Assembly: GCA_018065365.1 (NCBI GenBank)
Contig: JAGHTH010000147.1
Coordinates: 1 to 9,568, forward strand
Source of the DNA: Candidatus Coliplasma caballi
GTDB lineage: Bacteria; Bacillota; Clostridia; Oscillospirales; CAG-382
Length of the DNA stretch: 9,568 nucleotides
Direction: 5' to 3'
The translations under genes were made by a program, and so were the position numbers. Shown here one piece after another: positions 1 through 6,775 of the stretch. Numbering within the stretch: position 1 is the stretch's first letter; each line of letters begins with the position of its first letter. The notes under the pieces were generated by a model that did no database searches, was not told the origin of the DNA, and saw nothing but the letters and a program-made list of their open reading frames with translations.

Positions 1-1600
1 CGGCGTCGCGCATATACGCCGCGACGGGATACCAGACGTTGCCGTCGTCGGAAAGCAGGACGGTCAGATTGCGCGGACGGGCGATTCCCCATTCCGCCTG
101 CTCGAGCAGGGAAATTTCAAACCGCCGTAGCGTGCAGAGCGCGCCGAGGTCGTAGAAGAAGTCGATCGAGCCGCCGCCGCGATGGAAGAACCACTCGCCG
201 CCGTAGCAATACAGATTCTTTGCGGCAGCGCCGTCGGTCAGCACTTTCGTGTCGGCGGGCGTTTCGTCGGCGTGTTCGATCGCGTCGTAATAGAACGAGG
301 TCATGATCTGCTGCGGAAGCCCGAGCAGGAGATTCTGCTCCGTGCGGTAGTCCGGCTCGTCGGCGGAATGATACAGGTCTTCCGAAACGGCGGGGAATTC
401 GACGGGCGCGTAAAGTTCCGCGCGCTGTTCTTCCGTGTTTCCGGCAAGCACTTCGAGTTCTTCCACCCAGAAGAAGCCCTCTCCGCCGCTTAAATCAAAG
501 CGGACGTAGCGCGGACGCACGAAGCGGTCGGTCAGCACGGTATAGGTCTGTTTCCCCGCGTCCGAGCCGTAGGCGCGGCCGAGGAACGAAAAGTTCTTGC
601 CGTCTTCGGAGCCGTACACGTCCACGGTGCCGGGCAGGCACACGTCGGTGCCGCCGCCGAGCGCGTACAGAAGAAAACCGTACAGGTTGTCGCGCGCTTT
701 GCCGAGATCGAGCAGGATCGAGGGAGAAGCGTCGGCGTTCAGCCCGACGAACACGTTCTCGCCGAACCGTCTTCCCGTGGGAAGCCCGTCGGTCAAGAAG
801 GTATCGCTTTTCGGTGCGCGCGTGTCAAACAGTTCCGCATCTTTGCCTTCCGAACGCGCCGAAACGGTGTAGGAACAGCCCTTGGCGATGTTGACGGAAG
901 AAAGATGAAACGCGCTGTCCGAGGTCGCGAGGGAAGAAAGGTCGGGCGCGGGCGTTCCTTTTTCGTAAGCGAGGGAAGCGTAGTCGGTCTTCTGCTTCGG
1001 CGCAACGTCGGCAAATACTTCCACCTCGTCGGTAAAGAAGAACGCGTTGCCGCCGCGAATGTTGATCGTTACGCGGATGTAGCGGTAATTGACCGGCTCG
1101 TCGAGCTCGACGCGCACCTCGCGCACCTCTTTGTCGGCGTTTTCCGTAAAGAACCCTCTCGCGAGTCCCGTCCATTTCTTTCCGTCCTCGGAACCGGCAA
1201 ACCGCGCCGAGAGCGCAAGTCCGACGCCGTCGCGGGAGAATTGCAGGGAGCGGGCGGAAAAAGCGACGAGATTTTTGCCGTCTTCGCCCAGGTCGATCGT
1301 GATATGCGTGTCGCCCGTAAAGCCGACCATGCAGACGTCCTCGTAATCGGCAGCGGCGGTCGGCGCTTTTTCGCCGTCGGTCAACTGCTGGCCGAATTGG
1401 TCGGGGTAAGAGGTTTCCGCCTGTCTGGAAAGCGTGTAGGGCTTGCCTTTGCTGACGTTGGTAAAGAGGCGCTCCGTCGGCTCGGAGGTTTCCGGGGCGC
1501 TTTCGGCGTCGGATCCGGTGGTACTTTCGGTCGCCGCTTCGCCGCAGCCACACAACAGCAGGGGAAAGCAGAGGAATAAGAGGAAAAGGCGTCGTTTCAT
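1..1600 (-). CDS. Lipoprotein with repeated discoidin-like (F5/8 type C) domains, 3' end outside window
   Basis: The frame is open from the ATG at 1598-1600 to the left edge (533 codons, no stop), so the C-terminus is missing. The N-terminus (MKRRLFLLFLCFPLLLCGCG) is a lipoprotein signal: two arginines, a hydrophobic core and lipobox L16-C17-G18-C19, then a low-complexity Ser/Thr/Glu linker (20-45). Three related beta-rich modules follow at about 48-197, 237-386 and 435-533+. Modules 1 and 2 share an opening N-(V/I)-x-K-G-x-x-Y-T, an LTDG motif, a central GSEDGK-(K/N)-(W/F) strand, a (Y/V)RY(I/V)R(V/F) strand and an ending (D/E)E(V/L)EV(F/L)A. This pattern is that of discoidin/galactose-binding-like domains, which bind glycans. 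AGGAG lies 6 nt before the start. It is the third gene of the operon, 12 nt after the GH89-like gene. A surface glycan-binding role is inferred; a catalytic domain could lie in the unseen part. Confidence 0.85.
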   Translation of the reverse strand, partial: MKRRLFLLFLCFPLLLCGCGEAATESTTGSDAESAPETSEPTERLFTNVSKGKPYTLSRQAETSYPDQFGQQLTDGEKAPTAAADYEDVCMVGFTGDTHITIDLGEDGKNLVAFSARSLQFSRDGVGLALSARFAGSEDGKKWTGLARGFFTENADKEVREVRVELDEPVNYRYIRVTINIRGGNAFFFTDEVEVFADVAPKQKTDYASLAYEKGTPAPDLSSLATSDSAFHLSSVNIAKGCSYTVSARSEGKDAELFDTRAPKSDTFLTDGLPTGRRFGENVFVGLNADASPSILLDLGKARDNLYGFLLYALGGGTDVCLPGTVDVYGSEDGKNFSFLGRAYGSDAGKQTYTVLTDRFVRPRYVRFDLSGGEGFFWVEELEVLAGNTEEQRAELYAPVEFPAVSEDLYHSADEPDYRTEQNLLLGLPQQIMTSFYYDAIEHADETPADTKVLTDGAAAKNLYCYGGEWFFHRGGGSIDFFYDLGALCTLRRFEISLLEQAEWGIARPRNLTVLLSDDGNVWYPVAAYMRDA

Positions 1601-1612
1601 GGTGTGCTCCTT

Positions 1613-3916
1613 TTACAATAAGAGAATTTCGACGGTGTCGGCGGCGGAACGCAGCGTCGCGGCGAGATCGTTCCGGCAGACGAACGGGGAGAGAGGCGCT
1701 TTTTCGAACGCGAGGCGGTTTTGCTCGCAGAACGAAAGCAGTGCGTCCCAACCGTCCGGGCGGCACTTTTCGCCGGGGTGCAGCGAAGCTTCCACGCAGG
1801 CAAACAGCTGCTGCAGTTCGGGCAGGTAAAGTTCGCGCGCGCATTCGGCAATATTCGAGCGGCAATACAGGTTGTCGCAGTTCTTTTTGAGCGTTACGGG
1901 GAAATGCTTTCCGACCGGTGCGACCGCGCGCAAGCCGTCGAGCGTTTCCGCGAGGGAATAGTCGGGGTGGCTTTCGAGCAGTCGGGCGTATTGCTCGCAG
2001 AGAGCGAGGGTTTGCTTCATCAGGGTGCGGACGCGGTCTTGTTCCGCTTTGCCATCGCGTACGGCGGCATAGCCGTTTTCGATCGAGAGCAGGCAGCCGT
2101 TCAGGACGCGGGACAGCAGGGTGCGGGCGAGATCGAACGCGTCGCGGCGCGTGAAGTCGTCTTCGCTTTCGAGATACGGAAGCAATCCGCGCAGAGCGGC
2201 GGGAAGTTCCGGCAGAAGTTCGGAAAGCGGGCGGAGGTACTCGTCGTACAGCGGCTCTGCTTCGCCGTCAAAGCGCAGGACGTAGGGCGCGCGGCAGAAC
2301 ACGTCGGTTTCCGCCCACGGCGTTACCCGTTCGTATTTGCTCCACGAATTGAGCGGCGCGAGGCGTAAGACGGTCTGCCAGAGCGAGAACATCGCCTGAG
2401 CGTCTTTCTCCGGGTAGCGTGAAGCGCAGAAATCGGAAAGCTGTCGTTCGAGCGGAGCGTCGGAGAGTTCCCACGCGTTGGAAGCGAAGAATTCGGTCAT
2501 GAACGGATCGCCGTGCGAGAGTTCGGGCCAGAACACCATGCCTTTGCACATCGGATCGCGTTTGATCCGCGCGAGGCGTTCTGACAGCACGGGATAGTTG
2601 CCGCGGATCTCGTTGCTCGGCTCGTAGGCGTGGAAGATCCCGAAGATCCACGGGAAGTTGCCCTCGACGTTCCACGCCGTGAAGTTGCTCTCGCGGGCGG
2701 AATCCGAGGTGTAGTCCAACAGGATCGTCTGTTCGGGATCGAGCGTCCGGAGCAGTTCCCGCACTTCGTCGGGGGAATAGAACATCCAGAGATCCCAACT
2801 TGCCAGCAGCAGTTTGGAGCGGGGGTATTCCTCGCGCAAGCGGCGGCAGAGCAGGCGGTAGGTCAGCAGTTTCAGGCGCAGGTTTTCGTTCCGATCTGCC
2901 GAAAACGCGCGCTCGGCAAGTCCGATCGTGTGGAACAGCCCCGGATCGCCGTACTCGCGGATATGCGTTTCGGTCAGATGAAAATACAAATCGAGGTTGC
3001 GCTTTTCGCGGATGTCCCAGACCAGCCCGGTCGCTTCCGCGTAGTTCGTTCCGTCCGGCTGGGAAAGCAAGGACGGGCACATTTTCTCGAGGAATTGCTT
3101 CGGCGTGCGGGAATACCAATGCGTCGTCGTTCCGCAGTCCTCGGGGTGCATCAGATCACGGTCGCGGGCGTAGGAAAGGATCGTCTTTCGCAGTTCGCCG
3201 CGGAAGCGCAGATCCCAGAACAGCGAGCGGTCGTCGAAACCGTCTCCCGCTTCGGCGAGTTTTTCGTCTTTGTCGGGGTAGTCCACCGCGTCCGGAAACG
3301 CTTTCTGGAACAGGTCGTCGATGCCGATGCGCAGCAGAAAGAGGTTGAGCCGCTTTTTCAAGAGCCAGTCGATCTCTTTTTTCCAATCCTCCGCAGACCA
3401 GTGTTCCGCTTGGAAACGGTGCAGGCCGCGGTGGGCAAAATAGCGCGTGCCGCGGTAGGAAAAGCGGCTTTGCTCGGTAAAATCGATCTGTTCGAGCGGA
3501 AGAGCGTTCCGCTTCGGGATGCGGTCGCCGTCCCAGAACCAGCGGCAGCCGACGATTTTTTCAAAGTAACGATAGACGGCGTAGATCGCAGAGCGTCCTC
3601 TGCCGCCCGCCAGCACCAACACCGGCACGCCGCAGAGTGAGGACGAACGCACGCAATAGTCGTCCGTTCCGATCCGGATCGGCAGCCCGTTTTCGCCGTG
3701 CTCGGAAAGCAGAGCCGCGGTCAGACAGTTGACGTCGTCGTTCCCGATGAGCGCGAATGAAAGAGAGGGATCGCCGGGCAGGGCAGAGCGCGCCGCCTCG
3801 TCCGTTACGATCCCGGGGCGCGTTCCCGTAACGGCTTTGCAAAGGTCGGCAAAAGTTTCCGCCGCGATGCGATACGCTTCGGGCGCGGATGCCGGACGAA
3901 CGATCAGAAAACTCAT
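1613..3916 (-). CDS. GH89-like (alpha-N-acetylglucosaminidase superfamily) glycoside hydrolase, divergent
   Basis: The protein has 767 residues and no signal peptide, so it is probably cytoplasmic. The N-terminal ~140 residues look like the alpha/beta domain that precedes the barrel in GH89/GH67/DUF4838-type enzymes (GGRGRSAIYAVYRYFE at 103-118, then GCRWFW). The barrel begins near RFSYRGTRYF (151) with the GH89-like W-K-K-E-I-D-W motif at 178-184. By recalled motif order, E316 (YFHLTETH) matches the acid/base region of NAGLU, and E465 (GMVFWPELSHGD) matches the nucleophile region. WDLWMFYSPDEVRELL (374-389) matches the NAGLU strand between them. The C-terminal helices, including DDFTRRDAFDLARTLLSRVL (586-605), fit the NAGLU C-terminal domain. 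The ATG at 3916 is preferred over an in-frame TTG at 3928 because GGAG lies 6 nt before it, overlapping that TTG. It sits 22 nt after the EamA gene in the same operon. Substrate is not predictable; alpha-linked GlcNAc is the family precedent. Confidence 0.72.
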   Translation of the reverse strand: MSFLIVRPASAPEAYRIAAETFADLCKAVTGTRPGIVTDEAARSALPGDPSLSFALIGNDDVNCLTAALLSEHGENGLPIRIGTDDYCVRSSSLCGVPVLVLAGGRGRSAIYAVYRYFEKIVGCRWFWDGDRIPKRNALPLEQIDFTEQSRFSYRGTRYFAHRGLHRFQAEHWSAEDWKKEIDWLLKKRLNLFLLRIGIDDLFQKAFPDAVDYPDKDEKLAEAGDGFDDRSLFWDLRFRGELRKTILSYARDRDLMHPEDCGTTTHWYSRTPKQFLEKMCPSLLSQPDGTNYAEATGLVWDIREKRNLDLYFHLTETHIREYGDPGLFHTIGLAERAFSADRNENLRLKLLTYRLLCRRLREEYPRSKLLLASWDLWMFYSPDEVRELLRTLDPEQTILLDYTSDSARESNFTAWNVEGNFPWIFGIFHAYEPSNEIRGNYPVLSERLARIKRDPMCKGMVFWPELSHGDPFMTEFFASNAWELSDAPLERQLSDFCASRYPEKDAQAMFSLWQTVLRLAPLNSWSKYERVTPWAETDVFCRAPYVLRFDGEAEPLYDEYLRPLSELLPELPAALRGLLPYLESEDDFTRRDAFDLARTLLSRVLNGCLLSIENGYAAVRDGKAEQDRVRTLMKQTLALCEQYARLLESHPDYSLAETLDGLRAVAPVGKHFPVTLKKNCDNLYCRSNIAECARELYLPELQQLFACVEASLHPGEKCRPDGWDALLSFCEQNRLAFEKAPLSPFVCRNDLAATLRSAADTVEILLL

Positions 3917-3938
3917 AAAACACTCCAAAAACGATTCT

Positions 3939-4868
3939 TCAAATCTTTAACAAAACCACGGAACAAACGCCGACCGCAAAGCCGAGCATCTGCAATTTGG
4001 TCATTCTTTCTTTTAATAGGAATCTGCCCGCCAGGAAGACCGCGAGCATGATGCCGGCGGAAAGTACGGGGTAGAGAATGGCGGCGTTCTCGGTCGCGGC
4101 AAGCCGTACCTGGCAGAAATTGAACGCGCCGCCGAAACTGCCCGCGATCGCGCCGGTGATCAGCGACGCGGAAAACAATTTCCCGACGGCAGCGGGCTTG
4201 TCGTTCTGCTCCGGCGTTTCCGCGGGGAGCAGGGCTGCCTTTTTCCGTCTGCGGTAGGCGACAAGGAACAACAGTCCGAACACCAACAGGTTGACCGTTG
4301 CGGCACAGACGGTAAATTCCGCTGCGTAAAGTCCGGGGTAGCGCGTCTGGTGCAGTTTCTGCACGATGGCAAAGCAGCCGTTGGAGAGCAGCGTCGTCGT
4401 GGTAAAGAACACCCATTTCTTTGAGAGTTTACGGGTGGGACCGTCGTTTTTTTCGCCCTGCAGAGAGGGGGAGCGGATTAAGAACAGCGAGACGAAGAAC
4501 AGCGCCAGCCCGACGTATTGGGGGATCGACGGGCGTTCGTGCAGTACGATCACGCCGTAAGCGCAGGGCAGGATCAGCGAAAACGTAACGAGCATCGAGG
4601 TCAGCGACATCGGCCCTTCCCGCAGTGCGTAATAGCCGCAGAAGCTCGACAGCGCGAGGAAACATCCGTAGATCGCGCCGTAGGCGAGGGTTTCGACGTT
4701 GGCGGTGCGGTCAAACGCGAAAATGACGAGCAGGATCAAAAGGAACCCCGCGCTTTTGAGGAAATTGAACGCCGCGGCGTTGCCGTTCCCCGACGCGTTG
4801 CGCTTGGTCAGCACCGATTGCGAGCAGGAACAGAGGATCGCGGCGAGATAGAGAAAAATCGTCCACAT
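3939..4868 (-). CDS. EamA/DMT-superfamily membrane transporter
   Basis: The protein has 309 residues and is strongly hydrophobic, with about ten membrane segments in two halves: roughly residues 1-130 and 150-309. They are joined by a charged cytoplasmic loop (SLQGEKNDGPTRKLSKK), and a second polar stretch (YRRRKKAALLPAETPEQNDK) falls within the second half. Family hallmarks are the short first helix, the FxLxSxxGYYALREGPMS-type region in half 1, the matching inverted-repeat helix pair, and the final ERMTKLQMLGFAVGVCSVVLL helix, a typical EamA ending. Length (~300) is normal. GGAG lies 7 nt before the ATG, and the promoter at 4903-4931 is immediately upstream. It is the first gene of the operon with the GH89-like hydrolase and the lipoprotein, which suggests transport of a sugar or a product of glycan breakdown. 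DMT proteins carry very diverse solutes, so the substrate is open. Confidence 0.88.
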   Translation of the reverse strand: MWTIFLYLAAILCSCSQSVLTKRNASGNGNAAAFNFLKSAGFLLILLVIFAFDRTANVETLAYGAIYGCFLALSSFCGYYALREGPMSLTSMLVTFSLILPCAYGVIVLHERPSIPQYVGLALFFVSLFLIRSPSLQGEKNDGPTRKLSKKWVFFTTTTLLSNGCFAIVQKLHQTRYPGLYAAEFTVCAATVNLLVFGLLFLVAYRRRKKAALLPAETPEQNDKPAAVGKLFSASLITGAIAGSFGGAFNFCQVRLAATENAAILYPVLSAGIMLAVFLAGRFLLKERMTKLQMLGFAVGVCSVVLLKI

Positions 4869-4902
4869 AGCTGTTTCTCCGATTTGGTTTCTTCATATAT
4901 TC

Positions 4903-4931
4903 AGTATAACACCTTTGCGGGAGAAAAGCAA
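4903..4931 (-). promoter_or_regulatory. Sigma-A promoter of the EamA-GH89-lipoprotein operon
   Basis: On the minus strand, -35 TTGCTT (4926-4931) and -10 TATACT (4903-4908) are separated by exactly 17 bp. Transcription would start near 4896, giving a leader of under 30 nt before the EamA ATG. It is back to back with the plus-strand promoter at 4964-4992. Confidence 0.8.
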
Positions 4932-4963
4932 GGGTTTGCACGTCAAAAAGAGGGAAAACGGAG

Positions 4964-4992
4964 TTGCTTTTTGCGATTTTATATGATATAAT
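4964..4992 (+). promoter_or_regulatory. Sigma-A promoter of the D-2-hydroxyacid dehydrogenase gene
   Basis: -35 TTGCTT (4964-4969), a 17-bp spacer and a perfect -10 TATAAT (4987-4992). TGA directly before the -10 makes an extended -10 element. It uses the same -35 hexamer as the divergent operon promoter; 32 bp separate the two -35 boxes. Confidence 0.85.
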
Positions 4993-5030
4993 CAAACCGA
5001 AAAAGCAAAACGGGAAGGGTGTTTTTGCAA

Positions 5031-5978
5031 ATGAAAATCGTCGTGTTGGATCTGTGTACGCTGTCGCGCGCCGATCTTGATTTTTCGGAGTTGGAGTCGC
5101 TCGGCGAAGTGGAGTATTACGACGTTCTGCCGGAGGATCGGCTCGTGGAAGCGATCGGCGACGCCGAGGTTTTGCTGGTCAACAAGGCGAAACTGCGCCG
5201 CGACGTGATCTTCGGCTGTAAAAACCTCAAAATGATCGGACTGTTTGCGACCGGGTATGACAACGTGGACCTTGCCGCCGCGAGCGAGAGAGGGATCTGC
5301 GTCTGCAACGTGCCGGGGTATTCCACCGACTGCGTGGCGCAGCAGGCGTTTGCGTTCATTCTCGCGCACGCGACCTCGCTTTGCGAATACAACGCGTCGG
5401 TCAATCGCGGGGAGTGGGTGGAAAGCGGGGTGTTCTCGTATTTCCCGTTCCCGATTTCCGAACTCGCGGGCAAAACGCTCGGGATCTTCGGGTACGGCGC
5501 GATCGGAAAAAAGGTCGCCGCGATCGGCAGCGCGTTCGGAATGCGCGTGATCGTTCACACCCGCACGCAGCCGGCGGACTGTCCGTTTGCGCTCGTGGGC
5601 AGGGAAGAACTGTTCAGTGAGTCCGATTACCTCACGTTCCATTGTCCGCTGACCGAACAGACGCGCGGGCTGGTCAACAAAGACACGCTGGCGATGATGA
5701 AGCCGTCGGCGTTTCTGGTCAATACCTCGCGCGGCGGGGTGGTCGTCGAGGAAGACCTTGCGGATGCGCTTAACCGCGGTGTGATCGCCGGGGCGGGCGT
5801 TGACGTTCTGCGTGTCGAGCCGATGACCGCCGATCAGCCGCTCCGCAGGGCGAAAAACTGCATGATCACGCCGCATATCGCGTGGGCGGGGTTGGAAACG
5901 CGGACGCGGTTGGTTTCGATGGTCTGCGAGAACGTCAGGGCGTTTCAGCGCGGCGCGCCGATCCACAAAGTGAATTGA
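5031..5978 (+). CDS. D-2-hydroxyacid dehydrogenase (hydroxypyruvate/glyoxylate reductase type)
   Basis: The protein has 315 residues, full length for the family, and is cytosolic. It reduces 2-oxo acids to D-2-hydroxy acids, or the reverse, with NAD(P)H. The N-terminal substrate domain (MKIVVLDLCTLSRADLDFSELESLGEV...) leads to the dinucleotide fold with GYGAIG at 154-159. The catalytic triad is visible: R234 in NTSRGGVV, E263 in LRVEP and H282 in TPHIAW. The second strand of the nucleotide fold ends VIVHTRT (173-179) with no acidic residue and with R178, which suggests NADPH tolerance or preference (inference). The ATG at 5031 is chosen over an in-frame GTG at 5019 because family members begin MKIVVLD and the purine-rich GGAAGGG (5012-5018) would abut the GTG; spacing to the ATG is rather long. 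It is driven by its own promoter (4964-4992). Glycerate dehydrogenase is the best guess; D-lactate dehydrogenase is less likely. Confidence 0.9.
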   Translation: MKIVVLDLCTLSRADLDFSELESLGEVEYYDVLPEDRLVEAIGDAEVLLVNKAKLRRDVIFGCKNLKMIGLFATGYDNVDLAAASERGICVCNVPGYSTDCVAQQAFAFILAHATSLCEYNASVNRGEWVESGVFSYFPFPISELAGKTLGIFGYGAIGKKVAAIGSAFGMRVIVHTRTQPADCPFALVGREELFSESDYLTFHCPLTEQTRGLVNKDTLAMMKPSAFLVNTSRGGVVVEEDLADALNRGVIAGAGVDVLRVEPMTADQPLRRAKNCMITPHIAWAGLETRTRLVSMVCENVRAFQRGAPIHKVN

Positions 5979-6061
5979 AAAATGTTCTTTTACCAAAAAT
6001 GAAACAACTTGTGATTCAACTGTAAAACCTCTGCTTTCTGTCGTGCAGACAAGAAATGAAT

Positions 6062-6067
6062 TATAAT
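6062..6067 (+). promoter_or_regulatory. Candidate -10 box of the XRE regulator gene
   Basis: A perfect TATAAT lies 43 nt before the GTG start. No good -35 hexamer is found 16-18 bp upstream (the region reads TTCTGTCGTG), so this promoter may be weak or activator-dependent. ACAACTT occurs on both sides (6004-6010 and 6073-6079), and AAAGT-ACA-ACTTT (6068-6080) is a small palindrome just after the box; these could be binding sites for the regulator itself. Confidence 0.5.
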
Positions 6068-6109
6068 AAAGTACAACTTTAAGACTTGATGTTTGAAAGG
6101 GGTACTGAA

Positions 6110-6433
6110 GTGGGAGACAGCAGAGTAGGAGCCAAAATTCGCGAACGGCGAAAGAAAGCCGGGATCAGTCAGGAACAGCTTGCCGAAATGATAGGCGTCA
6201 GCGTTACCGCGATGTCGGGCATGGAAAGAGGAATCAATTTTCCGACAATGGAGAATTTTATCAAGATCGCAAACGCGATCGGCGCGTCGGCGGATGACCT
6301 GCTGTGTGACGTGATTGCCGGATCGTCTCTCGCAAAAGCGTCGGAGTTATCCGAACGGCTGCAATCTCTTTCGCTCACAAAAAGGAATCAGATCTATGCC
6401 GTCATTGAGACGATGATTGCGACAGAAGAATAA
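6110..6433 (+). CDS. XRE/Cro-C1-family helix-turn-helix regulator
   Basis: A 107-residue protein. An HTH_3 domain covers about residues 8-63: VGAKIRERRKKAGISQEQLA, then MIGVSVTAMSGMERGINFPT, then the ENFIKIANAIGASADDLL helix pair. This is the classic order, with GISQEQLAE as helix 2 and VSVTAMSGMERG as the recognition region. The short C-terminal tail (70-107: ASELSERLQSLSLTKRNQIYAVIETMI) is helical and could serve in dimerisation; it resembles tails of small Clostridia XRE proteins. GTG at 6110 is chosen because AAAGGGG (6096-6102) sits 7 nt before it, while in-frame TTG/ATG codons at 6086/6089 lack a ribosome binding site. It is followed by an intrinsic terminator, so it appears monocistronic. 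The target is unknown; autoregulation is likely for this family. Confidence 0.88.
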   Translation: MGDSRVGAKIRERRKKAGISQEQLAEMIGVSVTAMSGMERGINFPTMENFIKIANAIGASADDLLCDVIAGSSLAKASELSERLQSLSLTKRNQIYAVIETMIATEE

Positions 6434-6446
6434 CGAGTTCATAAAA

Positions 6447-6483
6447 AACGGTTGAAGATAAATTCTTTGACCGTTATTTTTCT
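6447..6483 (+). terminator. Intrinsic terminator after the XRE gene
   Basis: Stem AACGGTTGAAG (6447-6457) pairs with CTTTGACCGTT (6465-6475): 11 bp including two G-U pairs, with a 7-nt loop. ATTTTTCTTT follows. It begins 13 nt after the XRE stop codon. Confidence 0.8.
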
Positions 6484-6510
6484 TTGATCGAAAAGTGCGA
6501 CAAGGAAACG

Positions 6511-6678
6511 ATGCTTCAAAAAAGATATGATGATGAGTGCATTCATTGCCATACGGTATATTTGTGCAGCAGGGCAGACGTGGTCGTGTTTCCGATGGAA
6601 ACAAAAGGAATCGGAGAGCCGGTCATTGTGGAATATCAAAAAAGCCGGGAAAAGAGATGGATCTCGATAGAAGTGTGA
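6511..6678 (+). CDS. Small hypothetical protein with CxxC motif (55 aa)
   Basis: ATG at 6511 with AAGG (6502-6505) 5 nt upstream encodes MLQKRYDDECIHCHTVYLCS, continuing to WISIEV and TGA at 6676-6678. An upstream in-frame TTG at 6484 would give 64 residues but has no ribosome binding site. Residues 10-13 form C-I-H-C, and a third cysteine lies at 19, so a small metal-binding fold is possible; no second CxxC is present. I do not recognise the family. It lies between the XRE terminator and the MATE promoter. A weak TTGAAG-17-TATTTT promoter-like pair (6452-6480) overlaps the terminator. Third codon positions are less G/C-rich than in neighbouring genes, as in the XRE gene. It could be a real small gene, possibly acquired with the regulator, or a chance ORF. 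Confidence 0.5.
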   Translation: MLQKRYDDECIHCHTVYLCSRADVVVFPMETKGIGEPVIVEYQKSREKRWISIEV

Positions 6679-6719
6679 AGCCGGTTTTGAGCGTCTTTAC
6701 GGAAAAAACCGAAAACCCC

Positions 6720-6747
6720 TTGCAAAACAGGAAAAATGTAGTATAAT
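6720..6747 (+). promoter_or_regulatory. Sigma-A promoter of the MATE transporter gene
   Basis: -35 TTGCAA (6720-6725), a 16-bp spacer and a perfect -10 TATAAT (6742-6747). The predicted start near 6754 gives a leader of about 22 nt that contains the AAGAGGTG ribosome binding site (6761-6768). Confidence 0.8.
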
Positions 6748-6775
6748 AAGGGTAGTCGAAAAGAGGTGCGTTTCC

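Noticed and set aside
825..1865. 346-codon minus-strand ORF and large plus-strand ORFs such as 905-1579 and 2630-3640
   Set aside because: They are shadows of the lipoprotein and GH89-like genes: composition is arginine/proline-rich, no ribosome binding sites, and the true frames carry clear domain motifs.
3917..3928. TTG at 3928 as the start of the GH89-like protein
   Set aside because: The TTG overlaps the GGAG that serves the ATG at 3916, and it has no ribosome binding site of its own.
4992..5996. 334-codon minus-strand ORF
   Set aside because: Antisense shadow of the D-2-hydroxyacid dehydrogenase, rich in His/Arg, with no start signals.
6682..6711. CGGTTTT...AAAACCG inverted repeat after the small ORF as a terminator
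   Set aside because: The 16-nt loop is long and neither side is followed by a T tract in a useful position.
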